NCBI RefSeq assembly: GCF_004361855.1
Contig: NZ_SNWQ01000020.1
Coordinates: forward strand, 62,001 to 126,000
Direction: 5' to 3'
Length of the DNA: 64,000 bases
Source of the DNA: Kribbella caucasensis
Lineage (GTDB): Bacteria > Actinomycetota > Actinomycetes > Propionibacteriales > Kribbellaceae
Notes under the pieces: model-generated
Told to the model about the DNA's origin: nothing
The model's database searches: none
The model's input: only the letters and a program-made list of their open reading frames with translations
In this document: one piece after another, positions 25,007-33,166 of the stretch
Position numbering within the stretch: position 1 is the first letter of the stretch
How the letters are laid out: each line of letters starts with the position of its first letter
Position numbers and translations under genes: made by a program

Positions 25007-26005
25007 TTATCCACCCAGATCTTCGTCGTCGCCGGGGTACCTGACCCCGATCTGTCTACGCGTCTCGTCGAGCAGCTCGAGGATCTCGATGGTCGCGGCG
25101 TGCGGCAGCGCCGGGCACTCCACCAGCCCGTCACGCAGCGCCCGCATCACCTCGGCCGCCTCATAGTGGTACCCAAGGCCATGCGTCGGGACCTCGATCC
25201 GTTCCGTCCCGGCGCCCGTACTGCGGACGTAGTGGTCCGGATGGTGGAATCGGTGCGGCAGCAACAGATGCCCGTCCGGACCACTGACCGAAGCCGTCCA
25301 CGGGTTCTGCGACCGCAGTCCGCAGGTCATCGCGGCGATCGCCCCCGAGTCGTACCGCCAGGCCATCGCGACGTTCAGGTCGATGCCGTCGGAGTTCAGC
25401 GAGCCGACTGCCTTGACCTCGTCGGGCCGGCCGAGCGCCATGTGCACGAACGTCATCGGGTAGATCCCGCCGTCCATCAGCGAGCCGCCGCCCAGCGCCG
25501 GGTCGAGCAGCCGGGCCGGCAGTTCCGGTTTGTAGAAGCCGAAGTCGGCCAGCGCCTCCATCGGCTCGCCGATCACGCCCTTCGCGAGATCGGCGAACAT
25601 CGCCTGGACCACCGGATTCGTCCGCATCCACATCGCCTCGGCGAACAAGGTGTTGTTCGCGTGCGCGACGTCGACCAGATCCCTGGCCTGCTTGGCCGTC
25701 AGGGTGACCGGCTTCTCACACAGCACCGCGATCCCGGCCTGCAGCGCGGCCCGGGCGATGCCATAGTGCTGTGGATGTGGGGTGCCAACGTAGATCACGT
25801 CGACCGTGCCGGACTCGATCAGCCTGCTGTAGTCGTCGTACCGGTGCTCGATCCCGAAGGTGTCACCGAACCGGTTCGCATTCTCGAGCGAGCGGGACGC
25901 GACCGCGGTCACCTGGGCGTCCTCGAGCAGCGCGAGGTCCTTGGTGAACGACGTGGAGATGTTGCCAGTGGCAACGATGCCCCAGTTGACGCGGTCTATA
26001 CCCAC
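25007..26005 (-). CDS. Gfo/Idh/MocA-family NAD(P)-dependent oxidoreductase
   Basis: 332 residues from a GTG at 26005 that overlaps the amidase stop by 10 bases. VNWGIVATGNISTSF is the GxGxxS-type Rossmann start. DVIYVGTPHPQHYGIARAALQAGIAVLCEKPVTLTAKQARDLV includes EKP, the cofactor and catalytic Lys motif of the family. AEAMWMRTNPVVQAM and GGSLMDGGIYPMTFVHMALGRPDEV complete the C-terminal sheet, with DGGIYP in place of the usual DxGxH active-site segment. It probably oxidises or reduces a sugar or cyclitol. Six bases separate it from otsA. Confidence 0.9.
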   Translation of the reverse strand: MGIDRVNWGIVATGNISTSFTKDLALLEDAQVTAVASRSLENANRFGDTFGIEHRYDDYSRLIESGTVDVIYVGTPHPQHYGIARAALQAGIAVLCEKPVTLTAKQARDLVDVAHANNTLFAEAMWMRTNPVVQAMFADLAKGVIGEPMEALADFGFYKPELPARLLDPALGGGSLMDGGIYPMTFVHMALGRPDEVKAVGSLNSDGIDLNVAMAWRYDSGAIAAMTCGLRSQNPWTASVSGPDGHLLLPHRFHHPDHYVRSTGAGTERIEVPTHGLGYHYEAAEVMRALRDGLVECPALPHAATIEILELLDETRRQIGVRYPGDDEDLGG

Positions 26006-27432
26006 TGTCTGAACTCCGGTCGGGGGAATGGGCCGTGCGCCTTGATTCTCGCTGTTTCGAAGGCGTGGGCCAAGCGAATGAGCGTGGCATCACTTCGTCC
26101 GGTGCCGTGGAAGCTGATCCCGACCGGCAGTCCGGCCACCGTCCCGGACGGCACCGAGAGCAGCGGATAGCCCGCCAGCGCGGCATGTGAGGACGAACTG
26201 CCGAGCACGTGGTCGCCGTTGACCAGGTCGATCGCCCAGGCCGGCGAGTACGACGGCGTGACCAGGGCGTCCAGCTGATTGTCCCTCAGCAGGTTGTCGA
26301 TGCCGTCACGGCCAGCGCGCAGCGCCGACAATCTCGCGGCGACGTAGACCGGCGATTGCAGCCCCTCGGTCGCCTCGGCCCGCTCGAACAACTCTTGGCC
26401 GAACCATTGCAACTCTTTGTCGGCGTGGGCTTTGTTGAATGCGATCAGATCCGCGAGGTTGCGCGGCCCGCCGTCCACGCGAGTCGCCAGGTACGCCGCC
26501 AGGTCGACCTTCAGCTCGTACGACAACACGTTCAACTGATCCTCGTCGCCACCTGGAGACGGGAGATTCAGGTGATCGACCAGGGTCGCCCCGCACTGCG
26601 ACAGCAACTGCAGTGCTTCCTCGCTGACCTGGTCCAATCCGGTCGAGTAGCCCCACAACGGCCCACGCGGTACGCCGATCCGTACGCCGGTCAGGTCGTC
26701 GCCACTGCAGTGTTCCTCGTACCGCGTCCCGCCGCCGGTCAGGATCGTCAGCAGAGCGGCGGCCTGGCTCACGGTCCGGGTCATCGGTCCCGCGGTGTCC
26801 TGGGAGTGCGAGATCGGCACGATCCCCTTCTGCGGGACCAGGCCGACCGTGGGCTTCAGGCCGACGACGCCGTTCAGGGCGGCCGGGCAGACGATCGAGC
26901 CGTTGGTCTCGGTCCCGATCGCCAGGTCCGCGAACCCGGCGGCGACGGCCGCGCCCGATCCGCTGGACGAACCACCCGCGGACCGGTTCAGGGCGTATGG
27001 GTTCCGCGTCAGCCCGCCGTACGCGCTCCAGCCGGACGACGACGAGGAGCCGCGGAAGTTGGCCCACTCGCTCAGGTTGGTCTTGCCCAGGACGACGCAG
27101 CCGGCCTCGCGTAACCGGCGTACCAGTGGCGCGTCGTCCGGCGGGGGCGGCTGGTCGGCCAACGCCAGCGAGCCGGCCGTGGTCGGCAGGCCGGCGGTGT
27201 CGACGTTGTCCTTCACCAGCACCGGTACGCCGTGCAGCGGGCCGCGGACACGACCGTCGTCACGCTCCGTGTCCAAGCGGGCGGCATCGGTCAGCGCATC
27301 GGGGTTCGGCGTGCAGACGGCAGCGATCAGTGGGTCCAGCTCGGTGATCCTGGCCTGCAGCTCTTCGACCGTTGCGAGGGCGGTTCGAGAGCCCGGCGAC
27401 ACGTCACCGGAGCCCTGTCGACTTGAGCTCAC
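25996..27432 (-). CDS. Amidase-signature family hydrolase
   Basis: About 478 residues. All three catalytic residues of the amidase signature family are visible: Lys in GVPVLVKDNVDTAG, the cis-Ser in AIGTETNGSIVCPAALNGVVGLKPT, and the nucleophile region in NRSAGGSSSGSGAAVAAG. The ending GLPVGISFHGTGRSDATLIRLAHAFE is typical of the subfamily near AtzF/GatA-like peptide amidases. The N-terminus is uncertain: GTG at 27432 is my choice, and another GTG lies about nine codons further in. It opens the four-gene operon with the oxidoreductase, otsA and the FGGY kinase. Confidence 0.88.
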   Translation of the reverse strand: MSSSRQGSGDVSPGSRTALATVEELQARITELDPLIAAVCTPNPDALTDAARLDTERDDGRVRGPLHGVPVLVKDNVDTAGLPTTAGSLALADQPPPPDDAPLVRRLREAGCVVLGKTNLSEWANFRGSSSSSGWSAYGGLTRNPYALNRSAGGSSSGSGAAVAAGFADLAIGTETNGSIVCPAALNGVVGLKPTVGLVPQKGIVPISHSQDTAGPMTRTVSQAAALLTILTGGGTRYEEHCSGDDLTGVRIGVPRGPLWGYSTGLDQVSEEALQLLSQCGATLVDHLNLPSPGGDEDQLNVLSYELKVDLAAYLATRVDGGPRNLADLIAFNKAHADKELQWFGQELFERAEATEGLQSPVYVAARLSALRAGRDGIDNLLRDNQLDALVTPSYSPAWAIDLVNGDHVLGSSSSHAALAGYPLLSVPSGTVAGLPVGISFHGTGRSDATLIRLAHAFETARIKAHGPFPRPEFRQWV

Positions 27433-27631
27433 GGCTTTGATCCTGCCAGAGTTGACTGTCCCCGGCGGCCCGTATCGTGGCGCCGGACATGTCGCATCGC
27501 GGCACGTCGCCGGCGCTCCGCGGTGACTGTCCGACACGGGACACTTGCCTGCGCGGTGAATGACATCGCTGTTGTTCAACACGTACAGTGGAGCGCGGAC
27601 GGATCACCGACCGCACAGGAGTCACCAGCAG

Positions 27632-27943
27632 ATGGACAGCGCTAACGCCAGTTCCACCGGCCCCGCCGCCGAGGCAGCCCAGCCGGTCGTCGGCGGGTTG
27701 TCCGAGCGGGACGCCGCCATCCTCGGCTTCGAGCGGCACTGGTGGAAGTACGCCGGTGCCAAGGAGCAGGCGATCCGGGACCAGTTCCAGATGTCCGCCA
27801 CCCGCTACTACCAGGTGCTGAACGCGCTGATCGACCGGCCGGACGCGCTCGCGCACGACCCGCTGCTGGTCAAGCGCCTGCGCCGGCTGCGCGCGGCCCG
27901 GCAACGCGCCCGCTCAGCCCGCCGACTGGGTATCGAGGTCTGA
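27632..27943 (+). CDS. DUF3263 protein
   Basis: 103 residues from the ATG at 27632 behind AGGAG. LSERDAAILGFERHWWKYAGAKEQAIRDQFQMSATRYYQVLNALIDRPDALAHDPLLVKRLRRLRAARQRAR is the whole of DUF3263, a small actinobacterial helix-turn-helix-like domain. The tail is very basic, consistent with DNA binding. It is followed within 4 bases by the LytR_C gene, an arrangement common in actinobacteria. A possible promoter is ATGACA/TACAGT at about 27560-27590. Confidence 0.85.
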   Translation: MDSANASSTGPAAEAAQPVVGGLSERDAAILGFERHWWKYAGAKEQAIRDQFQMSATRYYQVLNALIDRPDALAHDPLLVKRLRRLRAARQRARSARRLGIEV

Positions 27944-27946
27944 ATC

Positions 27947-28525
27947 TTGAACCGCCCGACGGACGAACGGGGCCAGATCCTGTCGTCCCTCGTCGCCGTG
28001 CTCGCCGTCGTCGCGATCGTCGGCGGGCTGCTGGTGCTGTTCGGGACCAGGGCCAAGGACAGCGGCGCGGCTGAGCCGTCCGCACAGTCGTCGACGCCGA
28101 AGCCGACACCCCGGCCGGCCTCGATTCCCGGCTCCGCTCCGACCTCGGTCTCGACGCCCACCGAGACGCCAACGACAGCACCGACGACCACCTCGGGGCC
28201 GACCGAAGCGCGGACTTCGGTTCCGACACCGAGCGTCACGCTTCCACCGACGGAGCGGCCGGCCGCGGAGATCTACAACAACACGGACCGCAAGGGCCTC
28301 GCCCAGGACGTCGCGAACCGGGCCCGGCAGGCCGGCTGGACCGTGCGCGGCGCGGACAATTGGCACGGCAAGATCGTCGCCAGCACGGTGTACTACCCGG
28401 CCGGTATGCAGGCCGAGGCCGCCCAGCTCGCTCAGGATCTCGGCGTCAACCGGATCAAGGAGGCGCTGTCCAACATGAAGAAGGACCGGCTCACGGTCAT
28501 CCTCACCTCGGACTACGCCGGATGA
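27947..28525 (+). CDS. Membrane-anchored LytR C-terminal-domain protein
   Basis: 192 residues from a TTG at 27947. One transmembrane helix lies near residues 13-33 (LVAVLAVVAIVGGLLVLFG). A Pro/Thr/Ser-rich linker of about 65 residues follows and could cross the cell wall. The extracytoplasmic LytR_C domain is AAEIYNNTDRKGLAQDVANRARQAGWTV through LTVILTSDYAG. It lacks the catalytic LCP domain, so it is probably an accessory or binding partner of cell-wall ligases. Its TGA overlaps the ATG of otsB. Confidence 0.85.
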   Translation: MNRPTDERGQILSSLVAVLAVVAIVGGLLVLFGTRAKDSGAAEPSAQSSTPKPTPRPASIPGSAPTSVSTPTETPTTAPTTTSGPTEARTSVPTPSVTLPPTERPAAEIYNNTDRKGLAQDVANRARQAGWTVRGADNWHGKIVASTVYYPAGMQAEAAQLAQDLGVNRIKEALSNMKKDRLTVILTSDYAG

Positions 28526-29358
28526 GCACTCCAGTACTGCTGACCGAGGCCGGCCGGCTCGGCTGGGAGGCGATCGTCCGGGATCCGGGCACCGCGGTGA
28601 TCGCCTCGGACTTCGATGGCGTGCTGTCCCCACTGGTCGAGGATCCGGCGATGTCGCGGTCGGCTCCAGGTGTCCTGGACGCTCTCGCCCGCCTCGCCCA
28701 GACCGTGAACCAGGTCGCGATCGTCACCGGCCGGCCCGCACTGGTCGCGACCGAGTTGTCCGGCGTGACGGGTCACCCGGGGCTCGGGCGGCTCGTCGTA
28801 CTGGGTCACTACGGGTTGGAGCGGTGGGAGGCCGCGACCGGTGCCGTGACGAGCGAGCCGGTGCCCAGTGGAGTGGCGGAGGCGCGGGACAGGTTGCCGG
28901 GCGTGCTGCAGGCCGCCGGAGTACCGGACGCGTTCGTGGAGGACAAGGAGAGCTCCGTGGCGGTGCACACCCGTCGACTGCCCGATCCGCTGGGCGCGCT
29001 GGAGGCTCTGCGGACGCCGCTGACCGAGCTGGCCGAGTCGGTCGAGCTGCGGTTGGAGCCGGGCAACCTGGTGTTCGAGCTGCGACCGCCCGGGATCGAC
29101 AAGGGGGTCGCCATGCGCCGCCTGGTCGGGTCCACCGGTGCCCGGTCCGTGCTGTATGGCGGGGACGACCTCGGGGATCTCGCTGCCTTCCGGGCGTTGC
29201 AGGAGCTCCGCAGCGAGGGCCTGTACGCCGTACTGCTGGCGACGCGTTCGTCCGGAGCGACCGAGCTGTTGGATGCGGCCGACATCGTCGTCGACGACCC
29301 CGCCGGCGTGGTCACGGTGTTGACCGCCCTCGCCGACGCGATCGCCGTCGGAAGCTAA
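28522..29358 (+). CDS. otsB: Trehalose-6-phosphate phosphatase
   Basis: 278 residues, ATG overlapping the previous TGA (ATGA). HAD-superfamily motif I is IASDFDGVLSPLVEDP with the nucleophile DxDG. Motif II is VAIVTGRP. GLERW and the cap region follow. IDKGVAMRRLV carries the motif III Lys, and VLYGGDDLGDLAAF is motif IV with the metal-binding GDDxxD. It dephosphorylates trehalose-6-phosphate from OtsA. Its stop codon touches the 165-bp inverted-repeat element. Confidence 0.94.
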   Translation: MSTPVLLTEAGRLGWEAIVRDPGTAVIASDFDGVLSPLVEDPAMSRSAPGVLDALARLAQTVNQVAIVTGRPALVATELSGVTGHPGLGRLVVLGHYGLERWEAATGAVTSEPVPSGVAEARDRLPGVLQAAGVPDAFVEDKESSVAVHTRRLPDPLGALEALRTPLTELAESVELRLEPGNLVFELRPPGIDKGVAMRRLVGSTGARSVLYGGDDLGDLAAFRALQELRSEGLYAVLLATRSSGATELLDAADIVVDDPAGVVTVLTALADAIAVGS

Positions 29359-29522
29359 GTGCCCCGCGTCGGATGTCCTTCGGCGCTTGCGGCGCCCAGG
29401 CACGCACCTCGCCGCGTTGGAGAAGCATCCACGATGAACACCGCATCGAGGACGCTTCTCCGCCTTGCGATGCACGCACCTGGACACCGCAATCACTCGA
29501 ACGACATCCGACGCGGGGCACT
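29358..29522. repeat. 165-bp nested palindromic element (copy 1)
   Basis: Perfect 20-bp terminal arms: AGTGCCCCGCGTCGGATGTC at 29358-29377 and its reverse complement at 29503-29522. An inner stem pairs GGAGAAGCATCC (29419-29430) with GGACGCTTCTCC (29450-29461). The apex is a CGATG/CATCG hairpin with loop AACACCG (29432-29448). It exactly fills the space between the stop codons of convergent otsB and the 29521-30636 gene, overlapping both. A second copy with different arms but the same apex is at 61815-61983. No coding capacity. Confidence 0.9.
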
Positions 29523-30636
29523 AGAACCTCCGGGGTGGTTCGTCGCCGGTGGTGCGGTGGACCGTGACCAGCGTGTCGCCGTCCAGCTGGGAGACCGGGA
29601 CGACGGTGTAGAGGGTGCGCCCGCCTGGGAAGGTGAAGCGCTGAGCCGGTCCGGTCGCGCCGTCCGAGGCGCTTCTGACGCTGAGGCTCTCGACCGTCTT
29701 GTCGTCGGTCAGGTAGCTGAGCACCGTGCCGAAGAACGGTGCGCTGCCGGCGAAGATGTACGTCTCGTCGGCACCGGTCGGCTGCACCAGGTTGCCTCCG
29801 CTGATCATGTCCTCCGGCAGGGCATCAGGCTGGTACGACTCGTCGTCGGCGGGCACGCTCGCGAACTGGTACCCGCCCTTGGTCTCGAACGCGTAGAGCG
29901 TCGCGTGGCGGAGCATCCCGGCCGGGTCGTAATACGTGCGGTCGTCGATCAGGAGCGGTTTGCCGATGATCGGGGTCGCCTTGACCTGCGCCGAGCGCGG
30001 ATCGAACGGCAGCTGCGCCGCTGTGTGTGCGCCCAGCGCGACCGGATCCGGGGATGGCCGACCACCGGGACCGGAGCACACCGTGCGCTTGCCGACCAGC
30101 CAACCGGTCGTGGTTCGGGTGAGTTCTGTCCGGGAGATGCGGCGTCCGGTTGCGTCGCCGTAGTCGAGTACGCCGGTCGCCCCGCTCAGGGTGTAGCGGT
30201 AGCGGGGCACCCCGTAGGCGATGGCTTCCGGTGGCGCCTTGGCGGGATCGAGTACGGCGCGAATCGGTTTGAACGTCATCGAGTCCTTGCCCGGCTGGAT
30301 GACGGTTCGATCCGGGCAGACCCAGTCGCCGATCGGTCCCGGTCGCGTTACTGGCTCGCGGCCAATCTTGGTGATCTTGGTAGTGGGTGGAGGTGTGGTG
30401 CTGCTGACGGGCGGCTCGTCGGGGTCGGTGAGGAAGGCGCCGGCGGCAACGAGCACGGTCGCGACCGAAGCGGCAGCCAGGTACGGCGTCAACCGTCGGC
30501 GCCACGGTCGAACAGACGGATTGACGACTGTTTTGCCTACCGTGCGCTGCTGTACGTCGTCCCACATCCGGTCGACGTCGACTCGGACCGCCGCGGCCTC
30601 GCGTTCGAGCTCCTGGGTCAGACGGTTCTCGTTCAT
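29521..30636 (-). CDS. Membrane-anchored partner of a SigE-type sigma factor
   Basis: 371 residues. The cytoplasmic N-terminus (about 50 residues) ends at RPWRRR. One transmembrane helix follows (LTPYLAAASVATVLVAAGAFL), then a large exported domain of about 290 residues with no motif I can name. Its ATG overlaps the stop of the sigma-factor gene by 4 bases. The architecture and coupling to the sigma gene suggest an anti-sigma or stress-sensing role. It lacks the zinc HxxxCxxC signature of ZAS anti-sigma factors, so the assignment rests on context. Confidence 0.75.
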   Translation of the reverse strand: MNENRLTQELEREAAAVRVDVDRMWDDVQQRTVGKTVVNPSVRPWRRRLTPYLAAASVATVLVAAGAFLTDPDEPPVSSTTPPPTTKITKIGREPVTRPGPIGDWVCPDRTVIQPGKDSMTFKPIRAVLDPAKAPPEAIAYGVPRYRYTLSGATGVLDYGDATGRRISRTELTRTTTGWLVGKRTVCSGPGGRPSPDPVALGAHTAAQLPFDPRSAQVKATPIIGKPLLIDDRTYYDPAGMLRHATLYAFETKGGYQFASVPADDESYQPDALPEDMISGGNLVQPTGADETYIFAGSAPFFGTVLSYLTDDKTVESLSVRSASDGATGPAQRFTFPGGRTLYTVVPVSQLDGDTLVTVHRTTGDEPPRRF

Positions 30637-31154
30637 CGATGGTCCTCGAGTTCGTGTGCGAGCCGGGCCATACCGCGGCTGATGAGTGACTTGACGGTGC
30701 CGACCCGCACTTGCATGGCGGTGGCGATCTCGGCGAGCGGCAGGTCGAGCCAGTACCGCAGTACCAGCGCCTCCCGTTGCCGGGGTGCGAGCTCCGCGAG
30801 GGCCCGCATCAACCCGACGACCGACTCGTTGCGCTCGGCCTGTTCGTTTGCGGGAGCCGCCGCGACCGGATGCAGCGTTCTGCGGGCAGCGACGACTGAG
30901 CGCCGCTGTCGCGAACGCACCTCGTTGACGACCATCCGGTTGAGATACGCGATCAGATTGCCCACCTGATCGTGCCGGACGACGTAGAACTTGCAGAACG
31001 CCTCTTGGACGACGTCCTCCGGATCGTCGGCCCCGAGCAGATGCGCCAGCCGGACCAGCCGATCGGCGTGCGCGCGGAACAGCCCTTCGAAGGGTGGATC
31101 TCCCGATGCCGCGCCGTCACCGATCTCCACCAGTTCTCCCATCATCGTCCCCAT
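30633..31154 (-). CDS. SigE-family ECF RNA polymerase sigma factor
   Basis: 173 residues. PFEGLFRAHADRLVRLAHLLGADDPEDVVQEAFCKFYVV is region 2, with the DPEDVVQEAF core-binding motif. NLIAYLNRMVVNEVRSRQRR completes region 2.4. LAPRQREALVLRYWLDLPLAEIATAMQVRVGTVKSLISRGMARLAHEL is region 4 with its -35-binding helix-turn-helix. The length and motifs fit the SigE subgroup of ECF sigma factors in streptomycetes and relatives. It directs polymerase to a stress regulon and is cotranscribed with the membrane protein that follows. Confidence 0.92.
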   Translation of the reverse strand: MGTMMGELVEIGDGAASGDPPFEGLFRAHADRLVRLAHLLGADDPEDVVQEAFCKFYVVRHDQVGNLIAYLNRMVVNEVRSRQRRSVVAARRTLHPVAAAPANEQAERNESVVGLMRALAELAPRQREALVLRYWLDLPLAEIATAMQVRVGTVKSLISRGMARLAHELEDHR

Positions 31155-31244
31155 ACCTGAAGGACGATCCCGCCCCCAAAAGGTTGAGTCAGCCCCGCCG
31201 GAAGCCCTGCTGCCGCGCCCGGCCCCCGCACCCGACCCCGATGT

Positions 31245-31303
31245 CCTAATGTCTCAATTCTCAGGACACGGCTGCCCTTGTCCTGAGAATTGAGACATTG
31301 AGG
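31245..31303. repeat. Long AT-containing inverted repeat
   Basis: 21-bp perfect arms occupy 31248-31268 (beginning AATGTCTCAATTCTCAGGAC) and 31279-31299 around a 10-base loop, CGGCTGCCCT. Three more pairs (CCT/AGG) lie outside a one-base bulge. The composition is much richer in A and T than the surroundings. It lies about 90 bases upstream of the sigma-factor gene. Confidence 0.85.
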
Positions 31304-31355
31304 TTTCTCATCCGCCCGCGGCCCACCTGGTGGTGGGGCAGGCGGGGTCGGCGGT

Positions 31356-31416
31356 GACCTTGTGCACGGCTCGGCCGTTTCTGGTGGCCGAATGCGCCCG
31401 GTGGGTGCACAAGGTC
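31356..31416. repeat. Nested inverted repeat
   Basis: 12-bp perfect arms GACCTTGTGCAC (31356-31367) and GTGCACAAGGTC (31405-31416) enclose a smaller CGGCC/GGCCG hairpin. It is separated by about 50 bases from the repeat at 31245-31303. Confidence 0.75.
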
Positions 31417-31553
31417 GGGTCGCGCCGACGAGGTGCGGGGTCCTCCAGCAGATCCACGCGTTCCGGTCCGAGTTGGCGACCCGTACCCCTGGATGCGGGA
31501 GCGGCTGGCCGGGGCGCCGGTGCCGATCCGCTGACCAGCGTGTCGCCAGCTGG

Positions 31554-32003
31554 TTAGCGGCGGCGGAAGGTTTGTTGGAGGGTGCGGCCCAGGGGCTGGA
31601 TCGGGCGCTCGGTGTAGTTGCCGTCTTTGAGGCCGGCGAGGCGTTCGAAGAGGTTTCGGGAGGCGGGGTCGCCGGTGCGTAGCCAGGACCAGGCGACGCA
31701 GAGCAGGTACAGGGGGAGCATCGGCAGGCCGATCAGGCAGAAGTACTGCCAGGAGTGCCGTTCCTCGTGCTTGAGCAGGACCGGACGGGTGTCGAAGTAG
31801 TCGCGGTCGTTCTTGGTCAGCACCAGGTTCCCGATGGTGAACGCGTTGGCGATCGGGAAGCCGAGTTTGTAGCCGGTCGCGAAGAACAGTCCGCGCGGGC
31901 CGCGACTGAACCGCGCCCGGCCGATCAGGCCGACCAGGAATCCCGCCAAGGTCGACAGGTTGAGGAAGTTGACGATCAGCTTGAGGAGCTGCCAAACCGA
32001 CAT
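31554..32003 (-). CDS. Small membrane protein with an HExxH motif
   Basis: 149 residues from the ATG at 32003, preceded by CTGAGGAA. A hydrophobic N-terminus (LLKLIVNFLNLSTLAGFLVGLIG) is followed by a segment with aromatic and Gly residues and then LLKHEERHSWQYFCLIGLPMLPLYLLCVAWSWL. HEERH in front of a transmembrane helix fits an HExxH metalloprotease motif near the membrane, and HSWQ recurs in such small proteins. I cannot place it in a named family. It is divergent from the DNA-glycosylase gene. Confidence 0.7.
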   Translation of the reverse strand: MSVWQLLKLIVNFLNLSTLAGFLVGLIGRARFSRGPRGLFFATGYKLGFPIANAFTIGNLVLTKNDRDYFDTRPVLLKHEERHSWQYFCLIGLPMLPLYLLCVAWSWLRTGDPASRNLFERLAGLKDGNYTERPIQPLGRTLQQTFRRR

Positions 32004-32052
32004 TTCCTCAGTATCACCGCCCGGACGCGTTCTGTCGGCAGGATGAGACAGG

Positions 32053-33087
32053 ATGGGTGTCGTGAGTTCGGTGGTACGACGCTGGCGGCCCGGGCGTCCT
32101 GTGGATCCCCACACGGTGATCGGTGGTCTACGCAAAGGGCCGGGCGACCCGGCGTACGCGTTCGACCCCTCGTCTCGGACGGTGTTGCGGGCGACTCGTA
32201 CTCCGGACGGGCCGGTGCTGCTCCGTCTCACGCCGTACACGGCTGTCGGTGAGGTGGAGGCCGAGGCGTGGGGGCCTGGTTCCGCGTGGGTGCTGGATGG
32301 CGTACCGGAGTTGCTGGGGGAGGCGGACAGCTGGGACGGGTTCGAGCCGCTGCCCGAGCACAAGCCGTTGGTCGACGCCGCGCGACGTTTCCCGCACTTC
32401 CGGGTGCCGCGCACAAGGGCCGTCTTCGAGGCGATGGCCGCGGCCGGGATCGAACAGGTCGTCACCGGCAAGGAAGCGTTCGGGGCCTGGCGCCTCCTCC
32501 TGCGCGAGTACGGCGAACCGGCGCCGGGACCGGCTGATCCGCGCGGCGCGGGTGGTCCGGCGGGGCCGCGGGCTTCGGCGGGGGTGGGTGGTTCGGCGGG
32601 GCCGGGCGTGCGTGGTGTGCGGACGTTGATGGTGCCGCCTTCGCCGGAGGAGTGGCGGCTGATCCCGTCCTGGCAATGGTTGCGGGCCGGTGTGGAGGGG
32701 CGCCGGTCGAGGGTGGTGATCACGGCGGCGACCCGGGCGAAGGCGCTCGAACGCACCCTCGACCTGACCGATTCCGCCGAGATCGAACGCCGGCTCCGTT
32801 CACTCCCCGGAGTCGGCGTGTGGACCGCGGCCGAGGTCCGCCAGCGCGCCCACGGCGACCCGGACGCCTTCTCCTTCGCCGACTACCACGTCTCCCGCAA
32901 CGTCTCGTACGCCCTGACCGGTGAGGAACTCGACGACGACGGCTGCGCCGAACTCATCGAGCCGTACCGCGGCCACCGCTTCCGCGTCCAGCGCCTCCTC
33001 GAACTGGCCGGCATCGGCCACCCGCGATACGGCCCGCGCAAGGCACTCCCCACCCACACGCCGGGAGCGACTCACCGGCTGCGTTGA
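32053..33087 (+). CDS. HhH-GPD DNA glycosylase (AlkA/3-methyladenine type)
   Basis: 344 residues. The C-terminal helix-hairpin-helix reads RSLPGVGVWTAAEVRQRAHGDPDAFSFADYHV, with the LPGVGxWTA hairpin and the catalytic Asp near the end (FADYHV). The N-terminal part has strands resembling the AlkA N-domain. A Gly/Ala/Pro-rich linker of about 35 residues near 170-205 (GPADPRGAGGPAGPRASAGV) splits the glycosylase domain and looks like a lineage-specific insertion. The protein should excise alkylated bases from DNA. Confidence 0.85.
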   Translation: MGVVSSVVRRWRPGRPVDPHTVIGGLRKGPGDPAYAFDPSSRTVLRATRTPDGPVLLRLTPYTAVGEVEAEAWGPGSAWVLDGVPELLGEADSWDGFEPLPEHKPLVDAARRFPHFRVPRTRAVFEAMAAAGIEQVVTGKEAFGAWRLLLREYGEPAPGPADPRGAGGPAGPRASAGVGGSAGPGVRGVRTLMVPPSPEEWRLIPSWQWLRAGVEGRRSRVVITAATRAKALERTLDLTDSAEIERRLRSLPGVGVWTAAEVRQRAHGDPDAFSFADYHVSRNVSYALTGEELDDDGCAELIEPYRGHRFRVQRLLELAGIGHPRYGPRKALPTHTPGATHRLR

Positions 33088-33166
33088 AACCACCGCGACA
33101 GTCGCAGCCCGCGAAAAGTCTGTGGCGATCGGCCCGACCTGGGTGCCGACGGCCGACAGTGGGCAC

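Larger units (their letters stand above)
31155..31553. other. Gene-free 400-bp stretch holding two large palindromes
   Basis: Between the sigma-factor start (31154) and the end of the next minus-strand gene (31554) I find no credible reading frame. The stretch contains the two inverted repeats listed at 31245-31303 and 31356-31416. The rest is GC-rich without clear features. It must hold the promoter of the sigma operon. Confidence 0.6.

Noticed and set aside
23501-26170. 889-residue plus-strand frame
   Set aside because: It runs antisense to the FGGY kinase, otsA and the oxidoreductase gene, all of which have clear catalytic motifs.
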